Source of the DNA: an uncultured bacterium | GTDB lineage: Bacteria; Bacillota_I; Bacilli_A; RF39; UBA660 | DNA length: 5,744 bases | Assembly: GCA_949285775.1 (NCBI GenBank) | Contig: CASEAD010000120.1 | Location: 1 to 5,744 of the forward strand | Direction: 5' to 3' | Shown here: piece after piece, positions 1 to 5,319 of the stretch | How the letters are laid out: the number at the start of each line of letters is the position of its first letter | Position numbering within the stretch: the stretch's first letter is position 1 | The notes under the pieces: model-generated | Database searches by the model: none | Told to the model about the DNA's origin: nothing | What the model saw: only the letters and a program-made list of their open reading frames with translations | Translations under genes and position numbers: made by a program

Positions 1-1
1 A

Positions 2-1570
2 ACCACGTCCCAAGCAGAGATGTATAAATCATTACAAGAGCAAGGAAAAATACCATCTACAGAACCTATAGCGACAAATCAAGATACAGTTAAAACAGAT
101 ACTGAAAGAAGCACAATAAAAGCGCAAGACTCAGATAAAATAATAACAGACTCTTCACTAGAGTTCGAGTCATCAATAATGGAGGTAAAAACAATAATAG
201 ATTCATTACGTATTTCAAGTAAAGGCAACCCAGAAGAACTAAATAAATTAAATAGTTTTTTTGAAAACGAAAAACTAACTCAAGAATATCTAAAAAATTA
301 TAAGCAGCTTGCTGGAGAGTTATTATCAATAGAAGGTTTAAGTGAAAAATCAATTAATAACATAGTTTCAAATTTAGATCCATATTCATTCCAGTTCGCT
401 ACTACTTTTTTCAATATTGATGATAATATTAATTTATTTAAAAATGAACAATTTGTCAAACAATATTTAAATAGTTTTCCAATTATGCAAAAATTAGAAA
501 TATTAAAAAGAAATTGTAGTTTCAATGATTATCAAGAAATAGTAAGTACAACATTTTCTGCTATTATGCAAACAGGAGCAACAAGTAATCCAGAATGTAT
601 ACAATTAGTAATAGATACAATCAATGCAAAAGTAAAGTCAGGAAATACCAAAGAGATAAGCATCTTAGAAACATTAATTGCAAAAAAAATTGAAAACCCC
701 GATTTTTCAATTAATACAGATAGCGACAGAAACGTTTCAATTGATTCCAAAGTGCTAATAAGCGAAGAACGTTTGAAATGGAAAGATACTATAGCGCTAT
801 TCCATGAAATAGGACATTTCTTATTTAAGGGAGTATTCAATGATTCAAAAAATAAAGGTAACAATATTACTATAAGAAACTGGATGCAAATAAGAGAAAA
901 CGCAAAACAAATAGCAAGTAATGGCAATTTATATAATATTACAACTTTTTTAGATTCACTATTTAACCAAGAATCAAAAAAACAGGCAGAGCAGAATATA
1001 ATAAGTGCACTAGAATCTAACGGAATGACAAAAGAGAGATATATAAAATTATTAACTGAAAATTATGAATATTTAATACAAAATCCTAATAAGTTAAAAG
1101 AACGTTTAATAAAAAAAGGATACAATGAACAACTCATAAAAGCAATCACTCATAGTGATTATAGTGCAGAAACTTTGGCAATATATGAATATAATTCTGT
1201 AGTAAATAAAGAACGAGTCAGAATTAATTTAACCAATTATGAAGCATATGCAGCCTTGTCAGATATTATAGATTCAGTTTTCCTAGGAAAAAAAGAGGAT
1301 ACATACGGTCGTAAATTTAAATTAAATTATGGCCATGGTCAAAATTATTATGAAAATTTAAAATTTCCTGATGGCCGTACAGAAAAAGCAACAATATCAG
1401 AAACAGAATTTAGATCTTATAGTGAAATAATGGCCAACTTTACAGCTATAAAAGAAAGTAGTACAGAATATGCACTTGAAATTCTAAAAGAACTATTCGG
1501 AAGCGAATTTTATAATACATTAGAAAATACTTATAATCAATTTTACTATAAAGGAGATAATAATGGATGA
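2..1570 (+). CDS. Partial large protein ending in a zincin-like metallopeptidase domain; possible toxin or phage MuF-type C-terminus
   Basis: The frame is open to the left edge and the first ATG (base 20) has no Shine-Dalgarno site, so this is probably the 3' part of a longer gene. Residues below count from that ATG (516 aa). Residues about 1-50 are a Ser/Thr/Asp/Lys-rich linker, and 50-210 look mostly helical. HEIGH at 262-266 is a classic zincin motif (two His ligands, catalytic Glu). Further on come ALSDIID (412-418), GHGQNYY (438-444) and SEIMANF (468-474), whose E469 could be the third zinc ligand. From memory, this order of blocks occurs in the C-terminal tails of phage head-morphogenesis (MuF) and polymorphic-toxin proteins. 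I infer a peptidase or toxin domain; the substrate is unknown. No signal peptide or membrane segment is visible in the part present. The gene overlaps the next one by 8 bases, suggesting translational coupling. Alternative: a housekeeping or mobile-element peptidase that is not a toxin. Confidence 0.75.
   Translation, partial: TTSQAEMYKSLQEQGKIPSTEPIATNQDTVKTDTERSTIKAQDSDKIITDSSLEFESSIMEVKTIIDSLRISSKGNPEELNKLNSFFENEKLTQEYLKNYKQLAGELLSIEGLSEKSINNIVSNLDPYSFQFATTFFNIDDNINLFKNEQFVKQYLNSFPIMQKLEILKRNCSFNDYQEIVSTTFSAIMQTGATSNPECIQLVIDTINAKVKSGNTKEISILETLIAKKIENPDFSINTDSDRNVSIDSKVLISEERLKWKDTIALFHEIGHFLFKGVFNDSKNKGNNITIRNWMQIRENAKQIASNGNLYNITTFLDSLFNQESKKQAEQNIISALESNGMTKERYIKLLTENYEYLIQNPNKLKERLIKKGYNEQLIKAITHSDYSAETLAIYEYNSVVNKERVRINLTNYEAYAALSDIIDSVFLGKKEDTYGRKFKLNYGHGQNYYENLKFPDGRTEKATISETEFRSYSEIMANFTAIKESSTEYALEILKELFGSEFYNTLENTYNQFYYKGDNNG
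1551..1556 (+). promoter_or_regulatory. Ribosome binding site of the 73-aa gene
   Basis: AAGGAG lies six bases before the ATG at 1563, inside the end of the upstream metallopeptidase gene. It supports this small gene as real and fixes its start. Confidence 0.75.
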
Positions 1571-1784
1571 AGAAAAATTAATATGTCAATTATTAGAAAT
1601 AAACTATATAAAATCTAGAGGAAGAGAAATAACTCTAGATAATAAATATTATGATTTATTTCCACCTGATTGGTATATCTATAATAACTATCAAAAAAAA
1701 ATAGAAATATTAAATGAAGCAATTGAAAAAAACAAACTTATCATAAATACTAATAGTTATTTAGATATTATAGAAAGAGGTTAA
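1563..1784 (+). CDS. Small hypothetical protein (73 aa), candidate immunity or partner protein
   Basis: I do not recognise a named family. The product is a soluble, slightly acidic 73-residue protein with no signal peptide or membrane segment. A central aromatic patch (YYDLFPPDWYIYNNY, residues about 29-43) is followed by a charged, probably helical stretch (KKIEILNEAIEKNK). It starts inside the end of the metallopeptidase-like gene (ATGGATGA, 8-base overlap) behind a good AAGGAG site, so the two are very likely co-transcribed and translationally coupled. A small gene immediately downstream of a gene with a C-terminal toxin-like enzymatic domain is the classic place for a cognate immunity protein; that role is inferred from position only. 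A terminator follows about 20 bases after the stop, so the pair ends a transcription unit. It could equally be a small structural or regulatory protein of a mobile element. Confidence 0.75.
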   Translation: MDEEKLICQLLEINYIKSRGREITLDNKYYDLFPPDWYIYNNYQKKIEILNEAIEKNKLIINTNSYLDIIERG

Positions 1785-1801
1785 TTATAAATAATTGCAA
1801 T

Positions 1802-1836
1802 AAAATAAGAGTCATATCAAATACTCTTATTTTTAA
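1802..1836. terminator. Bidirectional intrinsic terminator between convergent genes
   Basis: A perfect 11-bp stem pairs 1802-1812 (AAAATAAGAGT) with 1823-1833 (ACTCTTATTTT) around a 10-base loop. On the + strand the stem runs into TTTTT, ending the 73-aa gene's transcript. On the - strand the other arm ends in TTATTTTA, which could end sigK. The distal arm touches the sigK stop codon at 1833-1835. The stem is AT-rich with only three G-C pairs, so it may be moderate in strength. Confidence 0.75.
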
Positions 1837-2528
1837 TTAAACTTCTTATCTCTTATAAATTCTTTAAGCATCTTAGTAATAGCCCTTTTTTCTATCCTAG
1901 ATACATAACTCCTAGAAATACCCATCTCTTTTGCAATCTCTTTTTGTGTCATTTCTTCCTCATTATTAAGCCCATACCTCTTTATAATAATCTCCTTTTC
2001 TCTACCACTTAAAACATTTAAATACTTATACAAAAGAACAATATTATCTTTCAAATAAATATCTTCTATAAAATCTGGATCCTTAGTCTTTAAAATATCT
2101 AAAATAGTAATCTCATTACCTTCCTTATCATAACTAATACTATCATAAATACTAATATTCTTAGCGTTCTTCTTATTACTCCTAAAATACATAAGTATCT
2201 CATTCTCCGCACACTTAGCAATATAAGTAGTAAGCCTAACTTTTTTATCAATAGAATAAGTATCAATACCCTTTATAAGACCAACCGTCCCAATCCCAAT
2301 CAAATCATCCGTATCATTACTACCAGAATCAAATTTCTTTACTATATGCGCAACTAACCTTAAATTATGAAGAATCAACTTATTCCTTGCATCCTTATCT
2401 CCATCTTTCATAAGCATTATATACTTCTTCTCCTCATCATCCCCTAAAGGCTCAGGAAACACATCATTAGAGTATGATCCCAAAAACGACATATTATGCA
2501 AAATAAAATTAATAATACTAACTAACAT
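1833..2528 (-). CDS. sigK: RNA polymerase sporulation sigma factor SigK (pro-sigma-K), complete and uninterrupted
   Basis: This is a sigma-70 family factor of 231 aa; B. subtilis SigK is 241 aa. SigK directs late mother-cell transcription during sporulation (coat and cortex genes). Region 2 spans about residues 43-115, with DDLIGIGTVGLIKGIDTY at 74-91 and AENEILMYFRS at 107-117. Region 4 spans about 165-226, with a helix-turn-helix containing TQKEIAKEMGISRSYVSRIE (194-213). The blocks EEKKYIMLM, HNLRLVAHIVKKF and SRSYVSRIEKRA match remembered B. subtilis SigK clearly better than SigE. The first 18 residues are hydrophobic and end FLGS-Y, aligning with the B. subtilis FLVS-Y site cut by the intramembrane protease SpoIVFB; I infer cleavage after S18. 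The gene is not split by a skin-like element. The AGGGGAG site supports the ATG at 2528 over the internal Met13. It converges on the 73-aa gene and diverges from yqeG. Confidence 0.95.
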   Translation of the reverse strand: MLVSIINFILHNMSFLGSYSNDVFPEPLGDDEEKKYIMLMKDGDKDARNKLILHNLRLVAHIVKKFDSGSNDTDDLIGIGTVGLIKGIDTYSIDKKVRLTTYIAKCAENEILMYFRSNKKNAKNISIYDSISYDKEGNEITILDILKTKDPDFIEDIYLKDNIVLLYKYLNVLSGREKEIIIKRYGLNNEEEMTQKEIAKEMGISRSYVSRIEKRAITKMLKEFIRDKKFN

Positions 2529-2532
2529 ATAA

Positions 2533-2540
2533 CTCCCCTC
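2533..2540 (-). promoter_or_regulatory. Ribosome binding site of sigK
   Basis: On the minus strand GAGGGGAG lies four bases before the ATG at 2528. It decides that translation includes the hydrophobic pro-sequence rather than starting at Met13. No sigma-E or sigma-K promoter could be assigned with confidence upstream; the region is extremely AT-rich. Confidence 0.75.
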
Positions 2541-2576
2541 TATTAAATTATATCTTTTATCCCCCTTTTTAGAACA

Positions 2577-2605
2577 TTGACAACAAAATTTATATATGAT
2601 ATATT
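2577..2605 (+). promoter_or_regulatory. Candidate sigma-A promoter P1 for the yqeG operon
   Basis: Consensus TTGACA (2577-2582), a 17-base spacer and TATATT (2600-2605), with a TG one base before the -10 (extended -10). The expected start near 2612 gives a leader of about 120 bases before yqeG. No small ORF or convincing hairpin is visible in that leader. The transcript points away from sigK. Confidence 0.65.
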
Positions 2606-2675
2606 AAACATACCAATTATATCTTAAACAAATATATATTACATATCAAATGTCATCCAGAATAAAAAACAAATA

Positions 2676-2702
2676 TTGACATACTATTAAATATAGTATT
2701 AT
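2676..2702 (+). promoter_or_regulatory. Second candidate sigma-A promoter P2 for the yqeG operon
   Basis: Consensus TTGACA (2676-2681) followed by TATTAT (2697-2702) at a short 15-base spacing; TTATAT at 2699-2704 gives 17 bases but matches the consensus less well. The spacer is occupied by a 7-bp inverted repeat, so this promoter may be regulated. It would start transcription about 25 bases before yqeG. Confidence 0.5.
2681..2699. repeat. Inverted repeat inside the P2 spacer, possible operator
   Basis: ATACTAT (2681-2687) and ATAGTAT (2693-2699) are perfect inverted arms separated by TAAAT. The repeat lies between the -35 and -10 of P2 and overlaps both edges, a typical place for a dimeric regulator to bind. 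AT-rich arms of this length can arise by chance, and no regulator gene is visible beside it. Confidence 0.4.
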
Positions 2703-2721
2703 ATCTATCCAAAATAATTTT

Positions 2722-2727
2722 AGGAGG
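2722..2727 (+). promoter_or_regulatory. Strong ribosome binding site of yqeG
   Basis: AGGAGG, flanked as TAGGAGGT, lies six bases before the ATG at 2734. It is the strongest Shine-Dalgarno site in the window and fixes the start of the first operon gene. Confidence 0.8.
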
Positions 2728-2733
2728 TACCAA

Positions 2734-3255
2734 ATGAATAAATTAATTCCCAAAGAATATTATGAAAGTATTTATAAAATAAACTACAAAAAATTAAAAG
2801 ATAACAATATCAAATGTCTATTATTTGATCTAGATAATACTTGCTTACCATATAAAGAAAAAACTCCCACCAAAGAATTTCAAAAACTATTTAATAAATT
2901 AACTAAAATGGGATTTAATATAATAATATTCACTAACGCCTCAAAAAGAAGAACCATACCATTTACTAAATTAAACATTAACTGCCATTACTCATCAAAA
3001 AAACCCTTCAAACATAATTTTAATAAAATAATAAAAAAATATAATTATCAAAAACAAGAAGTATGTATCATAGGAGATCAATTATTTACAGATATATTAG
3101 GAGGAAATAGAGTAGGAATACATACTATCTTAGTAGATCCCTTATCAGAAAGTGACTTCCTACTAACCAAAATACTAAGAGCCCTAGAAACAATATTAAT
3201 CCATAAATACACTAAAAAAGGACTATTTACCAAAGGAGTATATTATGAAAAATAA
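2734..3255 (+). CDS. yqeG: YqeG family HAD IIIA-type phosphatase
   Basis: A HAD-superfamily phosphatase of 173 aa, about the same length as B. subtilis YqeG. Motif I is FDLDNT with the nucleophile and acid/base pair D32 and D34; motif II is FTN (T67); the motif III lysine is K90 in KKP; motif IV is GDQLFTD with D115 and D120. These residues indicate Mg-dependent phosphate-ester hydrolysis. The family is related to mitochondrial Gep4, a phosphatidylglycerophosphate phosphatase, so a role in phosphatidylglycerol synthesis is possible, but the bacterial substrate is not shown here. No membrane segment is evident, so it is probably cytosolic or peripheral. It is the first gene of the operon, behind AGGAGG and two candidate promoters, and overlaps yqeH by 11 bases. 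The yqeG-yqeH pairing is also seen in B. subtilis, which strengthens the call. Confidence 0.93.
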   Translation: MNKLIPKEYYESIYKINYKKLKDNNIKCLLFDLDNTCLPYKEKTPTKEFQKLFNKLTKMGFNIIIFTNASKRRTIPFTKLNINCHYSSKKPFKHNFNKIIKKYNYQKQEVCIIGDQLFTDILGGNRVGIHTILVDPLSESDFLLTKILRALETILIHKYTKKGLFTKGVYYEK

Positions 3256-4225
3256 ATGTACAGGTTGTGGAATAACATTACAAAACCAAAATAAAAACTT
3301 ACCAGGTTATGTTGATAAACCAGACAAAAACATCTGCGAAAGATGTTTTAAATTATCTAACTATGGCGAATATAAAAAAGTATCTCTAACTAATAAAGAC
3401 TACCTAAAACTACTCAACAGCATAGACAAAAATGATCTAGTATTATATATATCAGACATTCTTACACTAAATCTAGATTACTTAAATAAATTTAATAAAG
3501 TATTATTAGTAATAAGTAAAAGAGATATCTTACCAAAATCAATTAAAGATAATAAAATAATAAACTATATAAAAAAGAAATATCCAAATATCATAGATAT
3601 AGTTATCATATGCAGTATAAATAATTATAACCTAGACACTCTCTATAATAAAATAATAGAACATAACAACAATAATAAAGTATATATAGTAGGTTCAACC
3701 AACAGTGGAAAATCAACTCTTATAAATAAACTAATAAAAAATTATGGAAATAACAATTCAAAAGTAACTACCAGTATTTACCCATCAACAACCCTAGATA
3801 AAATAATAATTAAACTAAATAACCTAACTATTATAGATACCCCAGGACTAATTAATGAACATTCTATTATTAATAACCTTTCTAAAGAAGAACTAAAAAA
3901 AATAACCCCTAAAAAAGAAATAAAACCCAAAACATACCAAACCAAATCTAAAGGAAGTATTATAATAGATAAATTTATAAGACTAGACTATCTTACTAAT
4001 AACCCAAATAGTATTGTCATCTATATGTCCAATTCCTTAAATATAAAAATAAACTCACTCAAAAATAACAAACTAAAAAACCTCCCCTTAAAAGAATATA
4101 ACCTAAAAAGCAACCAAGATATTGTCATTGAAGGATTAGGTTTCATTAAATTTACAAACCCCATAAACCTAAAAATATACCTAGATAAAAATCTAAAAAT
4201 AACCATAAGAGATAACTTAATATAA
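3245..4225 (+). CDS. yqeH: Ribosome biogenesis GTPase YqeH, circularly permuted, with N-terminal zinc finger
   Basis: YqeH is a GTPase needed for 30S ribosomal subunit assembly in Bacillus. Here it is 326 aa, shorter than the roughly 366 aa of B. subtilis YqeH. An N-terminal zinc finger uses C5, C8, C31 and C34 (CTGCG ... CERCF). The G motifs come in permuted order: G4 SKRD (91-94), G5 around S124, G1 GSTNSGKS (150-157), G2 around T182-T183 (PSTTLD) and G3 DTPG (198-201). A C-terminal domain follows, with GLGFIKF near residue 297. Two motif positions deviate: G4 has Ser for the usual Asn (NKxD), and PGTTLD reads PSTTLD. Its ATG lies inside the end of yqeG behind AAAGGAG (3232-3238), giving an 11-base overlap and likely translational coupling. 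It is followed nine bases later by mrnC. Confidence 0.95.
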   Translation: MKNKCTGCGITLQNQNKNLPGYVDKPDKNICERCFKLSNYGEYKKVSLTNKDYLKLLNSIDKNDLVLYISDILTLNLDYLNKFNKVLLVISKRDILPKSIKDNKIINYIKKKYPNIIDIVIICSINNYNLDTLYNKIIEHNNNNKVYIVGSTNSGKSTLINKLIKNYGNNNSKVTTSIYPSTTLDKIIIKLNNLTIIDTPGLINEHSIINNLSKEELKKITPKKEIKPKTYQTKSKGSIIIDKFIRLDYLTNNPNSIVIYMSNSLNIKINSLKNNKLKNLPLKEYNLKSNQDIVIEGLGFIKFTNPINLKIYLDKNLKITIRDNLI

Positions 4226-4234
4226 AGGAGCATT

Positions 4235-4609
4235 ATGAATACATTTAATATAAATATAATAACATTAGCGTACCTAGGAGACGCCATATATGAAGCATAT
4301 ATAAGAACTAAACTAATAAAAAATAACATCATAAAAGTAGATAACTTACAAAAAGAAGCTATTAAATATGTATCCGCCAAAGGACAATCAAAAATATTAA
4401 ATAACTTAATAGAAAATAACATTCTAACTCAAGAAGAATTGGATATCGTAAAAAGAGGAAGAAACTATAAAAGAAAAACCCATCCTAAAAATACAGATAT
4501 TATAACCTATAAAATGTCATCAGGATTTGAAGCCTTAATAGGATATCTATATTTAGAAAATAACATTAATAGATTAGAAGAAATACTAAATCATATCGAG
4601 GTGAAATAA
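4235..4609 (+). CDS. mrnC: Ribonuclease Mini-III
   Basis: Mini-III is a small dimeric RNase III-fold enzyme without a double-stranded-RNA-binding domain. In Bacillus it trims the double-stranded ends of 23S rRNA precursors, helped by ribosomal protein L3. At 124 aa this copy is slightly shorter than B. subtilis MrnC, with a shorter N-terminus and C-terminal tail. The N-terminal LAYLGDAIYEAYIR (11-24) holds the catalytic D16 and E20. VSAKGQ (46-51), KRGRN (73-77) and HPKNTD (83-88) are family blocks, and SGFEALIGYLYLE (96-108) includes E99, the expected second metal-binding acid. The gene follows yqeH after nine bases behind AAAGGAG (4224-4230), and its stop overlaps the rlmB start by one base (TAATG). 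mrnC next to rlmB is also the Bacillus order, though the gene upstream there is cysS. Confidence 0.95.
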   Translation: MNTFNINIITLAYLGDAIYEAYIRTKLIKNNIIKVDNLQKEAIKYVSAKGQSKILNNLIENNILTQEELDIVKRGRNYKRKTHPKNTDIITYKMSSGFEALIGYLYLENNINRLEEILNHIEVK

Positions 4610-5319
4610 TGTATATATATGGAAAAAACGTCGTAAAAGAAAAATTAACAACCAACGCTAAAATAAATAAAGCCCTAATAAGTAAAAAATTTAAAGATAA
4701 AGATATAATAGAATTAATTAAAAATAAAAATATAAAAATAAACTTTGTAGACCCAATAGTATTAGATAACAAAGTAAAAGGATTACACCAAGGAATAATC
4801 TTAGAAATAGATGATATAAAAACCTATTCCCTAGAAGAAATACTACCAACTATAAATAAAAAATATAAAACCATCGTAATGCTAGATCACCTAGAGGATC
4901 CCCATAACTTTGGCGCTATAATAAGAACCAGCGAAGCATTAGGAATAGATGCCATAATAATACCTAATGATAGATCTGTAAAAGTAAATTCAACCGTAGT
5001 AAAAACATCCGCTGGCGCAATAGAACATATCCCAATCATAAAAGTACCTAACTTATCATGGGCTATCAAAAAACTAAAAGAAAATAACTACTGGATAATA
5101 GGAACTGATATGTTAGGACAAGACTATAACCAACAAGACTATAATATGGATATATGTTTAGTAATAGGAAACGAAGGTAAAGGAATGAGCAAAACAATAA
5201 CCAACAATTGTGATTTTGTAGTAGGAATACCTATGAAAGGAAAAATCAACAGCCTAAACGCATCAGTATCTTGTGGCATTATCTTATCTGAAATAACAAG
5301 TAAGAGGAACTATGACTGA
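4609..5319 (+). CDS. rlmB: 23S rRNA (guanosine-2'-O-)-methyltransferase RlmB/YacO, SpoU family
   Basis: A SPOUT-class, SAM-dependent 2'-O-methyltransferase of 236 aa. E. coli RlmB methylates G2251 of 23S rRNA; the same target is inferred here. Residues 2-75 form the N-terminal substrate-binding domain (YGKNVVKEKL, GLHQGIILE). The catalytic knot domain carries motif 1 at 92-115, including HNFGAIIRTSEALGID with N100 and R106; motif 2 VIGNEGKGMS (185-194); and motif 3 IPMKGKINSLNASVSCGI (207-224). All expected residues are present and the length is usual. An alternative within the family is TrmH or another SpoU paralogue, but adjacency to mrnC favours RlmB. Its start overlaps the mrnC stop by one base behind GAGGTGA (4598-4604), and its TGA stop overlaps the sigH start by eight bases, so the three genes are probably translationally coupled. 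Confidence 0.94.
   Translation: MYIYGKNVVKEKLTTNAKINKALISKKFKDKDIIELIKNKNIKINFVDPIVLDNKVKGLHQGIILEIDDIKTYSLEEILPTINKKYKTIVMLDHLEDPHNFGAIIRTSEALGIDAIIIPNDRSVKVNSTVVKTSAGAIEHIPIIKVPNLSWAIKKLKENNYWIIGTDMLGQDYNQQDYNMDICLVIGNEGKGMSKTITNNCDFVVGIPMKGKINSLNASVSCGIILSEITSKRNYD
5303..5307 (+). promoter_or_regulatory. Ribosome binding site of sigH
   Basis: AGAGG lies four bases before the ATG at 5312, inside the end of rlmB. It is weaker than the other sites in the operon, so sigH translation may lean on ribosomes finishing rlmB. Confidence 0.5.

Noticed and set aside
20..22. ATG at base 20 as the true start of the metallopeptidase gene
   Set aside because: No Shine-Dalgarno site precedes it and the frame stays open to the window edge with coding-like codons, so a longer gene is more likely.
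90..927. Three minus-strand reading frames of 75-131 codons opposite the first gene
   Set aside because: They lack ribosome sites and recognisable domains and lie antisense to a better-supported gene; their hydrophobic look comes from the complement of Asn/Lys/Ile-rich codons.
1785..1832. Attachment site or element boundary at the composition break
   Set aside because: No direct repeat or integrase target such as a tRNA end is visible here; only the terminator hairpin can be supported.
2547..2552. Minus-strand TATAAT close to the sigK ribosome site as a sigma-A promoter
   Set aside because: No recognisable -35 lies 16-18 bases upstream on the minus strand, and sporulation-type control would be expected for sigK.
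2590..2598. Minus-strand CATATATAA as a sigma-E or sigma-K -10 element for sigK
   Set aside because: It partly fits the CATA-type -10, but no matching -35 lies at the required distance, and such strings are expected by chance in this AT-rich stretch.
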